Source: Pseudomonadota bacterium (GTDB taxonomy: Bacteria > Pseudomonadota > Alphaproteobacteria > Rhizobiales > Beijerinckiaceae). From it: 50,756 nucleotides of DNA. Positions 33,607-41,324 of the stretch are shown one piece after another. Location: contig JAEWKH010000098.1 of the NCBI GenBank assembly GCA_023386155.1, positions 1-50,756 of the forward strand, in the 5' to 3' direction. Below the pieces are notes generated by a model that searched no databases, was not told the origin of the DNA, and worked only from the letters and a program-made list of their open reading frames with translations. The stretch's first letter is position 1, and each line of letters starts with the position of its first letter. The translations under genes and the position numbers were made by a program.

Positions 33607-34758
33607 ATGACCCAATTCTCACTCACAGACGATCAAATCGCCATCCGCGACATGGCGCTGGCCTTCGCGGCGGACAACCTCGCTCCTCACGCCCTCGAAT
33701 GGGACGAGAAGAAGCATTTTCCCGTGGACGTGATGCGCGAGGCGGCGGCCCTGGGCATGGCGGCGATCTACACCCGCGACGACGTGGGCGGATCGGGCAT
33801 GACCCGGCTCGACGCGGCGCTCATCTTCGAGGCCCTCGCCACCGGCTGCCCGGCGATCTCGGCGTATCTTTCGATCCACAACATGGCGACCTGGATGATC
33901 GACCGCTACGGCTCTGATGAGCAGCGGAACCGCTACATCCCGCGCCTCGTCACCATGGAGCTGATCGCGAGCTATTGCCTGACCGAGCCGGGATCGGGCT
34001 CGGATGCGGCCGCGCTCAAGACCAAGGCCGTGCGCGACGGCGACCATTACATCGTCAACGGCGTCAAGCAGTTCATCTCGGGCGCCGGCACCTCGGATAT
34101 CTACGTGACGATGGTCCGCACGGGCGAGGACGGCCCGTCCGGCATCTCGACGCTCGTGATCGAGAAGGACATGCCCGGCGTGTCCTTCGGCGCGCAGGAG
34201 AAGAAGATGGGCTGGAACGCGCAGCCCACCGCGGCCGTGATCTTCGAGGACGTGCGCGTGCCCGTCGCCAACCGGCTCTCGGACGAGGGCCAGGGCTTCA
34301 AGATCGCCATGTCGGGCCTCGACGGCGGGCGCCTGAACATCGGCGCCTGCTCGCTCGGCGGCGCCCAGGCGGCGCTCGACAAGGCACTCGCCTACGCGAA
34401 CGACCGCAAGGCCTTCGGCAGGCGCATCGCGGATTTCCAGGCGCTCCAGTTCAAGCTCGCCGACATGGCGACCGAGCTCGAAGCAGCACGTACCTTCCTG
34501 TGGCGCGCGGCCGCCGCTCTCGACGCCAAGGCGCTCGATGCCACGAAGCTCTGTGCCATGGCCAAGCGCATGGCGACCGATGTGGGCTTCCAGGTGGCCA
34601 ACGACGCCCTGCAGCTCCATGGCGGCTACGGTTACCTTGCCGATTACGGCATCGAGAAGATCGTGCGCGACCTGCGCGTGCATCAGATCCTGGAGGGCAC
34701 CAACGAGATCATGCGGCTCATCGTGGCGCGCGACCTGGTGGGACGCGGCAATCGATGA
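33607..34758 (+). CDS. Acyl-CoA dehydrogenase, probably isobutyryl-CoA dehydrogenase
   Basis: The 383-residue protein is a flavin-dependent acyl-CoA dehydrogenase. Marks are the signature CLTEPGSGSDAAALKTKA (about 126-143), GVKQFISGAGTSD, FAD-binding RKAFGRRIADFQALQFKLADM (about 266-286), LQLHGGYGYLADYGIEKIVRDLR and the catalytic glutamate at about E363 in ILEGTNEIMR. Position between mmsA and mmsB suggests the first oxidation of isobutyryl-CoA to methacrylyl-CoA in valine breakdown. Acyl-CoA dehydrogenases are hard to assign by reading, so chain specificity is inferred from context. Confidence 0.88.
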   Translation: MTQFSLTDDQIAIRDMALAFAADNLAPHALEWDEKKHFPVDVMREAAALGMAAIYTRDDVGGSGMTRLDAALIFEALATGCPAISAYLSIHNMATWMIDRYGSDEQRNRYIPRLVTMELIASYCLTEPGSGSDAAALKTKAVRDGDHYIVNGVKQFISGAGTSDIYVTMVRTGEDGPSGISTLVIEKDMPGVSFGAQEKKMGWNAQPTAAVIFEDVRVPVANRLSDEGQGFKIAMSGLDGGRLNIGACSLGGAQAALDKALAYANDRKAFGRRIADFQALQFKLADMATELEAARTFLWRAAAALDAKALDATKLCAMAKRMATDVGFQVANDALQLHGGYGYLADYGIEKIVRDLRVHQILEGTNEIMRLIVARDLVGRGNR

Positions 34759-34800
34759 AAGTGGAGGGCTGCCGTTCCCGTCTCCGCCTCTCCCACGCGG

Positions 34801-34910
34801 CCCTCATCCTGAGGGCTGCCGAAGGCGGCGTCTCGAAGGATCAGGACGTCTCCAGTGCTCCCTGGATCCTCCTTCGAGACGGTCGCTGCGCGACCTCCTC
34901 AGGATGAGGG
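34801..34910. repeat. CCTCA(C/T)CCTGAG intergenic repeat, copy 2
   Basis: The element begins CCCTCATCCTGAGGGC, contains GTCTCGAAGGATC facing GATCCTCCTTCGAGAC, and ends CTCCTCAGGATGAGGG. It shares both ends and the core with 7169-7270. It ends 7 bp before the next start. Confidence 0.8.
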
Positions 34911-34917
34911 TGTCGCT

Positions 34918-35295
34918 ATGATTCTCACGTTCAGATCGCTCGGCTTCGGGCTCGGCCTGACTGCCGCCATCTTCGCGCTGTTCCATTTCGCCGGCACATG
35001 GTTCTTTCTTGAGGGACGCCGCCCGTTCCAGCTCAACTTTACGGCGGGCGCGGCGCTCGGCCTCGGATTGGGCCTGTCGATCGCTCGCATCCTGCGCGTG
35101 CCGACGAAAGCGGCGATCCATGCCATGGCGCTCGTCGCCGTTCCGGGCATGCTGCTCTTGGCGGCCGTGGGCTCGCACTTCGCCGTGTTCTTTCCGAACC
35201 TGAACCCCTCCCTCGACAAGGTGTTCGGTTCGCTCATGCTCTGGTTCTACGGCTTTGCGCTTGCGGGAGCGCTCTGGAAGGCGCGCCACGTGTGA
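34918..35295 (+). CDS. Small polytopic membrane protein (125 aa)
   Basis: From ATG 34918 the protein has four likely membrane segments: LGFGLGLTAAIFALFHFAG (about 8-26), FTAGAALGLGLGLSIARIL, AIHAMALVAVPGMLLLAAVG, and SLMLWFYGFALAGALWKA at the end. I recognise no family. The start lies directly behind a palindromic repeat, and an earlier in-frame start would be inside that repeat. Placed between the acyl-CoA dehydrogenase and mmsB on the same strand, it may simply be carried in the transcript; no link to valine catabolism is evident. Confidence 0.65.
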   Translation: MILTFRSLGFGLGLTAAIFALFHFAGTWFFLEGRRPFQLNFTAGAALGLGLGLSIARILRVPTKAAIHAMALVAVPGMLLLAAVGSHFAVFFPNLNPSLDKVFGSLMLWFYGFALAGALWKARHV

Positions 35296-35341
35296 CGGCG
35301 GCCACCATCGAACCTTAAAACGACACCACGGGAGGATTATC

Positions 35342-36232
35342 ATGACCAGCATCGCCTTCATCGGCCTCGGCAACATGGGCGGGCCGATGGCCGCCAACCT
35401 CGTGAAAGCCGGGCATTCCGTGACCGGCTTCGATCTCTCGCCGGCCTCCTGCGATCAGGCGCGGGGCGACGGCCTGAGCATCGCGGCTTCCACGGCCGAT
35501 GCGGTCAAGGACGCGGAGATCGTCGTCACCATGCTGCCGGCCGGCAAGCACGTGCTCTCGGTCTGGGCCGACATCCTGCCTTCGGTGAAGGACGGCACGC
35601 TGCTCATCGACTGCTCCACCATCGACGTGGAAAGCGCCCGCAAGGCGCATGTCATGGCGCGCGAGCAGGGCCGCAATCTGGCGAGCCTCGACGCGCCGGT
35701 TTCCGGCGGCGTCGGCGGCGCCAAGGGCGCGACTCTGACCTTCATGGCGGGCGGCGCCAAAGAGGCGTTCGACCGGGCCGAGCCGGTCCTGTCGAAGATG
35801 GGCAAGAAGGTCGTGCATTGCGGCGAGGCCGGGGCCGGCCAGGCGGCGAAGATCTGCAACAACATGATCCTCGGCATCTCGATGATCGGCGTGGCGGAGG
35901 CCTTCGTCCTGGCCGAGAAGCTCGGCCTGTCGCATCAGGCGCTGTTCGACGTCGCCTCCACGTCCTCGGGCCAGTGCTGGTCGCTGACAACCTATTGCCC
36001 CGTGCCGGGCCCCGTGCCGGCCTCGCCCGCCAATAACGGCTACAAGCCGGGCTTCGCGGCAGCGCTCATGCTCAAGGACCTGAAGCTCGCCCAGGAGGCC
36101 GCCCTCGCCTCGGGCGCCGCGACGCCGCTGGGCGCGGAGGCGGCCCAGCTCTATGCCCTGTTCAGCAATGCCGGGCACGAGGGCGACGATTTCTCCGGCA
36201 TCATCAACTTCATCCGGGGACAGAGGGGCTGA
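35342..36232 (+). CDS. mmsB: 3-hydroxyisobutyrate dehydrogenase
   Basis: MmsB oxidises 3-hydroxyisobutyrate to methylmalonate semialdehyde with NAD, the step before MmsA in valine catabolism. From ATG 35342 (GGGAGGATTATC upstream, a strong ribosome site) the 296-residue product has IAFIGLGNMGGPMAANL (4-20), LIDCSTIDVE (88-97), the substrate block DAPVSGGVGGA (117-127) and catalytic K170 in GAGQAAKICNNM. The C-terminus GYKPGFAAALMLKDLKLA is typical. The frame is open further upstream without family match. A perfect hairpin follows the stop. Confidence 0.94.
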   Translation: MTSIAFIGLGNMGGPMAANLVKAGHSVTGFDLSPASCDQARGDGLSIAASTADAVKDAEIVVTMLPAGKHVLSVWADILPSVKDGTLLIDCSTIDVESARKAHVMAREQGRNLASLDAPVSGGVGGAKGATLTFMAGGAKEAFDRAEPVLSKMGKKVVHCGEAGAGQAAKICNNMILGISMIGVAEAFVLAEKLGLSHQALFDVASTSSGQCWSLTTYCPVPGPVPASPANNGYKPGFAAALMLKDLKLAQEAALASGAATPLGAEAAQLYALFSNAGHEGDDFSGIINFIRGQRG

Positions 36233-36244
36233 TCCACCCACCGC

Positions 36245-36272
36245 CCGTCATGGCCGCCCCCGGCCATGACGG
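36245..36272. terminator. Perfect 12-bp hairpin after mmsB
   Basis: CCGTCATGGCCG and CGGCCATGACGG flank a CCCC loop, 12 bp after the mmsB stop. There is no T-run. The wording CGTCATGGCCG recurs at 50371-50381, so it may be a dispersed repeat that also acts as a terminator. Confidence 0.65.
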
Positions 36273-36398
36273 AGGGGCAGCATTCTCCCGGAAGGAGCGC
36301 AAACGAATGGGGTGTGTTGCATCGCACCTACAGCTTTCGCTGCGCCCGTCCATTACGCTCCTCGTCCCTGAGTGCTCAACCGCCGATTGCCTGCCCGC

Positions 36399-37607
36399 AT
36401 GATCCGCCCCGCTTTCCAGACGGCCAATCCGTCAGCCGATGCCGCCGCCATGCTGCGGCGCCTCGGCTTCGCGATCCTGTTCTTCGCCGTGCCTCTGGCG
36501 GCTTTGTTCACCCGGCGCGCGCTCGTGATCATGGCCCCGCTGGCGGTCATTCTCCTCGTCCTGGCCTCGGTGCTCGATGGCAGCGCGAGGAACGCGTGGG
36601 GCAAGCTGGTCGCGCTCGCGGGCTCTCCGGGCGGCGTGGCCGGGCTGGTCCTCCTGCTCTGGGCCGGGCTTTCCCTGCTGTGGACGCCCTTCCTGCCCCA
36701 GGCATCGGAGCGGTTTCTCAACATCATCGGCATGGCCCTCATGGGCCTGGGCGGCTATCTCGCCATTCCCGAGCGCATGCGCTCGGCCAACCTCTATCTT
36801 CTTCCCGTGGGGGTCGGCCTCGCGGCCCTGATCGCCATCGCCCTGACGATCACCGGCGGCGGCTTCGATCCGGAGGGTCTGAGCCTCGAGCGCGGCATGC
36901 TCATGCTCGTCCTGCTGCTATGGCCCGCCATCGCCTGGCTCCATTCCCGCGGACGCAACCTGGAGGCCATCGGCCTTGCGCTCGCCGTGGCCGTCTGCTC
37001 CCTCCTCACGCGTGACGGCCTGCCTCTCTACGGCCTGGCAGCAGGCGCCGTCGTCTTCGTCGTCACGGCATGGAACCCCGCCTTCGGGTCGCGCCTGACC
37101 GGGATGGCCATGGCGGGCCTCCTGCTGTTCGCGCCGATCCTGCCCTTCATCCTGAGGCCCCTGGCGGCCGGCCTGTTCGGCGCGGGCTCGCGGATCTCCG
37201 TCGGCCTGGAGACGTGGCGCCGGATCATTCTCGACGAGCCGCTGCGGCTGTTGACCGGGCATGGCCTGGAGACCGCCCTGCGCGGCCGCTTCGTCGGGCT
37301 GATGCCGCCCTCTGCGCCATCCACCCTGCTGTTCGAGATCTGGTACGAGCTCGGAGTGGTCGGCGCGGTGGCCGGCAGCGTTCTCCTCTATCAGGTCGTC
37401 GTCGGGGCGAAGAGCCACCGCGCGACCGTGGCTCCGGGCATCATGGCCGCCTTCGCCTGCACCTTTGCCCTGGGCTGCCTGGGGATCGGCACCATCCAGG
37501 TCTGGTGGTTCACGGCGCTGCTGGTTCTGGTGCTGATCTTCGTCGCCATCGAGCGGGGTCAGTTCCGCACGAAGCGGCCCAAGGCGATCCTGCGCCGCGC
37601 CGCCTGA
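36399..37607 (+). CDS. O-antigen ligase/polymerase-like membrane protein
   Basis: The 402-residue protein is strongly hydrophobic, with about ten or eleven predicted membrane segments, in the pattern of the O-antigen ligase/Wzy-C (WaaL-like) family. The large loop before the last helices carries GLETWRRIILDEPLRLLTGHGLETAL and PSAPSTLLFEIWYELGVVGAV, where such proteins keep conserved Arg/His and the GHG.E motif. These enzymes polymerise or attach polysaccharide at the periplasmic side. ATG at 36399 is used; a GTG at 36372 is also in frame. No glycosyltransferase cluster surrounds it, so its glycan cannot be named. Confidence 0.75.
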   Translation: MIRPAFQTANPSADAAAMLRRLGFAILFFAVPLAALFTRRALVIMAPLAVILLVLASVLDGSARNAWGKLVALAGSPGGVAGLVLLLWAGLSLLWTPFLPQASERFLNIIGMALMGLGGYLAIPERMRSANLYLLPVGVGLAALIAIALTITGGGFDPEGLSLERGMLMLVLLLWPAIAWLHSRGRNLEAIGLALAVAVCSLLTRDGLPLYGLAAGAVVFVVTAWNPAFGSRLTGMAMAGLLLFAPILPFILRPLAAGLFGAGSRISVGLETWRRIILDEPLRLLTGHGLETALRGRFVGLMPPSAPSTLLFEIWYELGVVGAVAGSVLLYQVVVGAKSHRATVAPGIMAAFACTFALGCLGIGTIQVWWFTALLVLVLIFVAIERGQFRTKRPKAILRRAA

Positions 37608-37696
37608 CGGTGCATACTTCCTCGCCGGGAAGGATTGACGTAAGGGTACTGCCTCTGCTTGGCTGACGTTACCGGATTCTCTGCTCGAGGAATGAC

Positions 37697-38866
37697 ATGC
37701 CGATCATCAACCGCGTCGCCGATCTCGCCGATGAAATCACCACCTGGCGTCGCGACTTCCATGAAAACCCGGAGCTCCTGTTCGACGTGCACCGCACGGC
37801 CGGCATCGTGGCGGACAAGCTTAAGAGCTTCGGCTGCGACGAGGTCGTGACCGGCCTCGGACGGACCGGCGTCGTCGGCGTGATCAGGGGACGTTCGAAC
37901 AACTCGGGCAAGGTCATCGGCCTTCGCGCCGACATGGACGCGCTGCCCATCGAGGAGGCGACGAACGCTCCCCACAAGTCCAAGGTGCCCGGCAAGATGC
38001 ATGCCTGCGGCCATGACGGCCACACGGCGATGCTGCTCGGCGCGGCGAAGTACCTGGCCGAGACGCGCAACTTCGACGGCACTGCGGTGGTGATCTTCCA
38101 GCCGGCCGAGGAAGGCGGCGGCGGCGGCAACGAGATGGTCAAGGACGGCCTGATGGAGCGCTTCGGCGTGCAGGAGGTCTACGGCATGCACAACATGCCG
38201 GGCATTCCCGTGGGCCAGTTCGCCATCCGGCCCGGGGCGATGATGGCGGCGGCCGACCGCTTCACGATCACCATCGAGGGCAAGGGCGGCCATGCGGCGC
38301 GTCCGCATGACTGCATCGACCCGGTGGTCATCTCGGCCCATGTGATCACGGCGCTGCAGACAATCGCTTCGCGCAGCGTCGATCCGCTCGATTCCGTGGT
38401 GGTTTCCGTGTGCACCGTGAAGGCGGGCGAGGCGTTCAACGTCATTCCCCAGACGGCGATGCTGCTCGGCACCGTGCGCACCCTGTCCCCCGATGTTCGC
38501 GACCTCGCCGAGACGCGCATCCGCGCCATCGTGGAGAATGTCTGCGCCGCGTTCGGCGCCAAGGCGGAGGTCGAGTACGACCGCGGTTATCCGGTGACCA
38601 TGAACGATCCCGACAAGACGGAGTTCATGGCGAACGTCGCCCGCGCGGTCGCGGGCGAGAATGCCGTCGACACGACGGTGCTCCCGCTCATGGGCGCGGA
38701 GGATTTCTCGTACATGCTGGAGCAGCGCCCCGGCGCCTACATCTTCCTCGGCAACGGCGACACGGCCGGCGTCCATCACCCGGCCTACGACTTCAACGAC
38801 GAGGCGAGCCCCTACGGGGTCTCGCTCTGGGCGAAGATCGTCGAAACCGGCATGCCGGCCCGATAA
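37697..38866 (+). CDS. M20 family amidohydrolase (hippurate hydrolase/aminoacylase type)
   Basis: The 389-residue protein is an M20D metallopeptidase-like amidohydrolase that removes acyl groups from amino acids or related amides. Features are FHENPELLFD (21-30), GLRADMDALPI (75-85), the metal-binding HACGHDGHT (102-110), QPAEEGGGGG with E138/E139 as catalytic and metal residues, GMHNMPGIPVG, KGGHAARPHDCIDPV in the dimerisation/lid domain, and MGAEDFSYML near the end. ATG at 37697 has CGAGGAATGAC upstream. A terminator follows. It is probably cytoplasmic; the natural substrate is not clear. Confidence 0.9.
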   Translation: MPIINRVADLADEITTWRRDFHENPELLFDVHRTAGIVADKLKSFGCDEVVTGLGRTGVVGVIRGRSNNSGKVIGLRADMDALPIEEATNAPHKSKVPGKMHACGHDGHTAMLLGAAKYLAETRNFDGTAVVIFQPAEEGGGGGNEMVKDGLMERFGVQEVYGMHNMPGIPVGQFAIRPGAMMAAADRFTITIEGKGGHAARPHDCIDPVVISAHVITALQTIASRSVDPLDSVVVSVCTVKAGEAFNVIPQTAMLLGTVRTLSPDVRDLAETRIRAIVENVCAAFGAKAEVEYDRGYPVTMNDPDKTEFMANVARAVAGENAVDTTVLPLMGAEDFSYMLEQRPGAYIFLGNGDTAGVHHPAYDFNDEASPYGVSLWAKIVETGMPAR

Positions 38867-38872
38867 GAGAGA

Positions 38873-38900
38873 AAGGTTGGCTTCGATCGAGGCCAACCTT
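38873..38900. terminator. Hairpin between convergent M20 and DUF4198 genes
   Basis: AAGGTTGGC and GCCAACCTT form a perfect 9-bp stem around TTCGATCGAG, 6 bp after the M20 stop. CTTGTCT follows. AA and TT ends on both sides suit a bidirectional terminator. Confidence 0.7.
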
Positions 38901-38931
38901 CTTGTCTCATGGAACTGATCGGCAGGTCCGA

Positions 38932-39651
38932 TCAATCCTCCACATGCGGCAAGGTGAAAGACAGCGTCGCGAAGTAGCTCACTTGATCGATCTCCGCGTT
39001 GTCAGGCACAGTCTTGGCATGAGAGACGCCGATCACGTTGAGGCCGTCGTTGCGAACGAAGAGCGTCACCTTTCCGTCCGCATCGGTCTTGTTGCTCTTC
39101 GCGTGCCCGTCGTTCACGTAATCGACGTAGAGCGCAACGCCTGCAAGCGGCTTGCCCTCCGAAAAGACCTGAACGGGCAGGTCGTCACCCATCTTCAGTG
39201 TCATCGGATCGACCAAGGCCACGATCTCAAGACCCTGTCCGGTCGGCTTGAGAGGGGCGCCCTTTTGAAGGATCGTTGTGTTGATCTTGATGGAGTGGCT
39301 AGCTGACTGCGCTCCAGTCACTTGGCTCTTCGGTCCGTTGACCGACTTTCCGTCAGCGCCCTTCGTCCAGACGCCGTTGTCGAAGATCACGGTCAGTGCC
39401 ACCGCATCCGGTGCGGGCTCGACCAATGCATTCTTTGCCTGATGCAGGATCTTGCTGTCTCTCTTCTCTCCCGAGGCCAGATGCGAGACGGCGCTCCTCG
39501 CCTTGTCCGGCTTGTAGGCCTCGTCACCAGCCCCATGGCCATAGACGATGGCGAGGTCGCCATGGCGCTGAGCAGTCCAGATTCCATGTGCATGGGCGGC
39601 AGTCGTCAGAATCCCGGCAGCCACGATGGCAAGCGATATTCGGCGCAGCAT
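38932..39651 (-). CDS. DUF4198 domain exported protein
   Basis: ATG at 39651 is chosen because GAGGAGA lies 10 bases upstream and a signal peptide follows at once (MLRRISLAIVAAGILTTAAHA, cleaved before HGIW). An ATG at 39675 lacks a ribosome site. The mature protein starts with His, as in many DUF4198 proteins, and has GDLAIVYGHGAGDEAY, GLEIVALVDPMTLKMGDDLPVQVFSEGKPLAGVALYVDY (in pieces) and DADGKVTLFVRNDGLNVIGVSH, a carboxypeptidase-regulatory-like beta domain. The family is often linked to metal (nickel/cobalt) uptake, which is not proven here. A perfect 16-bp palindrome lies 30 bp upstream. Confidence 0.82.
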   Translation of the reverse strand: MLRRISLAIVAAGILTTAAHAHGIWTAQRHGDLAIVYGHGAGDEAYKPDKARSAVSHLASGEKRDSKILHQAKNALVEPAPDAVALTVIFDNGVWTKGADGKSVNGPKSQVTGAQSASHSIKINTTILQKGAPLKPTGQGLEIVALVDPMTLKMGDDLPVQVFSEGKPLAGVALYVDYVNDGHAKSNKTDADGKVTLFVRNDGLNVIGVSHAKTVPDNAEIDQVSYFATLSFTLPHVED

Positions 39652-39681
39652 ACGGTGATGTCTCCTCACGTTCATGAGCTA

Positions 39682-39697
39682 GTATAGTATACTATAC
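39682..39697. promoter_or_regulatory. Perfect 16-bp palindrome upstream of DUF4198 gene
   Basis: GTATAGTATACTATAC is fully self-complementary and AT-rich in a GC-rich region. It lies 30 bp before the chosen start and is well placed to cover the promoter. It looks like a repressor operator; GTATAC-centred sites occur among GntR-type regulators, but no regulator gene is adjacent. Confidence 0.5.
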
Positions 39698-39760
39698 GTC
39701 ATCCTTCGACACCGCAAGAGCGAGGGCACATTATGCTAAAAGGTCAATTATTTCAGTAAA

Positions 39761-39882
39761 CTAGCCAATCGCGAGAAAAACGTGGTCGCGGTTTTTCGCG
39801 AAGAACGATGCGCCCTTTATGGAGCGGAGCATCGGATTGAATCCCAAAAGTGCAGGTCCACTTTTCAAGTCCGATACTCGAG
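39761..39882. repeat. CTAG-bordered palindromic element, copy 6 (reversed)
   Basis: The element starts at CTAG (39761-39764), has GCGAGAAAAAC / GTTTTTCGCG and GATGCGCC, then GAGCATCGGATTGAATCCCAAAAGTG facing CCACTTTTCAAGTCCGATACTC in shorter arms, and ends in CTCGAG in place of CTCTAG. Orientation is as at 15772-15896. It lies in the gap between ribA and the DUF4198 gene, which otherwise holds no gene. Confidence 0.8.
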
Positions 39883-39960
39883 CGGCGATTTCCGCGTGGG
39901 GCCCACAGGAACATTCGGATCCTGTGGGCGATCAGACGGCATGCCGGATGAACGGACGAC

Positions 39961-41076
39961 TCAATCCTTGTTCGAGCAGGCGAGCATGCCTTCGAGATCG
40001 ATGTAGTGCCCGGCCCGGTCGCGTTTCGCGGCGAGATAGCTGACGTTCTCCGCCGTGGGGCGGCCCAGCACCCGGTGATCGGAGATGACCTCCAGCCCTG
40101 CCTTGGCGAGCGCTGCGATCTTCTCGGGGTTGTTGGTCATGAGGCGTACGGACGCGACGCCAAGCTCCTTGAGCATGACGGCCGCGAAATCGAAGCGGCG
40201 CTGATCGGCCTCGAAGCCCAGGACTTCGTCGGCGTCGTAGGTGTCATACCCTTGCGACTGGAGCTTGTAGGCGCGGATCTTGTTGGCAATGCCGTTCCCG
40301 CGCCCCTCCTGATCGAGATAGAGCAGGATTCCGCCCTCGTTCTGGGCCATGAAGCGCACGGTCTCGCGCAGCTGGTCGCCGCAATCGCATTTGAGGCTGC
40401 CGAAGAGGTCGCCCGTGAGACAGGCTGAGTGCAGCCGCACGGTGACAGGCTTCGAGAAGTCCGGCCGGCCGACGACGATGGCCACCTGATCGCGCAGGCC
40501 CTCGCCGCCACGGAACACCACGAACTCGCTGGTGGGCGCCCCCTCCAGCGGCACCGGCGCCCGGCTGACGATCGTCAGCTCCGTCGCCTTCGCGCTGCGA
40601 TAGCCGCGGATGGCCGCGCCCGACACGCGCACGAGCGACGGGTCGATCTCGATGCCCTTCGCCAGCGGCACGACGACCACGGCCGGCAGGACAAGGGACA
40701 GGCGGGCCAGTTCAAGCGCCTCGCCGTCCATCTCATCGACGGGACGAACCGGAGCGTCGATGCGGCCGTCGACCTTGAGCGCCAGGGCTTCCACGCGGTT
40801 GCGCTCCACCACCGGCAGGGCCACCCGGCCGGGAATCTCGCGCTCGAGGCCAAGACGGCGAAGCCGCGCCGCCGGCAGGACGAGATGGGCGCGGCCGCCC
40901 GCAATCGCCTCGATCTCGGCGCTCATGGTCTCGTCCAGGTTCTCGACGCCGACCACGAGCACGTTGCCCTCGGCCCCGTGGATCACCACGGGCCTGGCGC
41001 TGCGAAACTCCATGATGGCCCGCTCGACCGAGGTCGTAGCGGGATTGTCGGACAGGCTCAAGCTCAGGCGCATCAT
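39961..41076 (-). CDS. ribA: GTP cyclohydrolase II
   Basis: RibA opens GTP to 2,5-diamino-6-ribosylamino-pyrimidinone phosphate, the first committed step of riboflavin synthesis. The catalytic domain (about 190-371) has RLHSACLTGDLFGSLKCDCGDQL with zinc cysteines C219, C230 and C232, LYLDQEGRGNGIANKIRAYKLQ, and RLMTNNPEKIAAL. The first 185 residues form an extra domain lacking the clear dihydroxybutanone-phosphate-synthase motifs, so I do not call a RibBA bifunctional enzyme. ATG at 41076 and 41073 are adjacent options. No other riboflavin gene is nearby. The leader holds tandem hairpins but no clear FMN riboswitch. Confidence 0.92.
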   Translation of the reverse strand: MMRLSLSLSDNPATTSVERAIMEFRSARPVVIHGAEGNVLVVGVENLDETMSAEIEAIAGGRAHLVLPAARLRRLGLEREIPGRVALPVVERNRVEALALKVDGRIDAPVRPVDEMDGEALELARLSLVLPAVVVVPLAKGIEIDPSLVRVSGAAIRGYRSAKATELTIVSRAPVPLEGAPTSEFVVFRGGEGLRDQVAIVVGRPDFSKPVTVRLHSACLTGDLFGSLKCDCGDQLRETVRFMAQNEGGILLYLDQEGRGNGIANKIRAYKLQSQGYDTYDADEVLGFEADQRRFDFAAVMLKELGVASVRLMTNNPEKIAALAKAGLEVISDHRVLGRPTAENVSYLAAKRDRAGHYIDLEGMLACSNKD

Positions 41077-41125
41077 TGGAAACTCAAGAAAACGGCCTCG
41101 AATCTGGCGGGCAAGGGCGCACTTT

Positions 41126-41158
41126 GGAGCCGGACGGCTCCTGAAGCCACGCTTCAGG
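41126..41158 (-). promoter_or_regulatory. Tandem hairpins in the ribA leader
   Basis: GGAGCC-GGAC-GGCTCC (41126-41141) and CCTGAAGC-CAC-GCTTCAGG (41140-41158) share two bases, so they could form alternatively or stack. They lie 50-82 bp before the ribA start. No T-run follows. A regulatory role is possible but unproven. Confidence 0.35.
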
Positions 41159-41324
41159 ACGGTTTCACCCTATCACAGGCCACCCCGATCCCTAACCCCA
41201 TAGATGCGATGGCTGCCATGCCGAATCAACAGGCTCTCCTGCAAAGGCCTCCTGGCTCGACGGCATAGTCGGAGCGCGCTATCTCTGCCCCCTCTCTCTG
41301 CTCCAGCTTCCATGAAGATCCTTG

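Noticed and set aside
41077..41321. FMN riboswitch before ribA
   Set aside because: Only one short string resembles the conserved blocks; the other RFN helices are absent.
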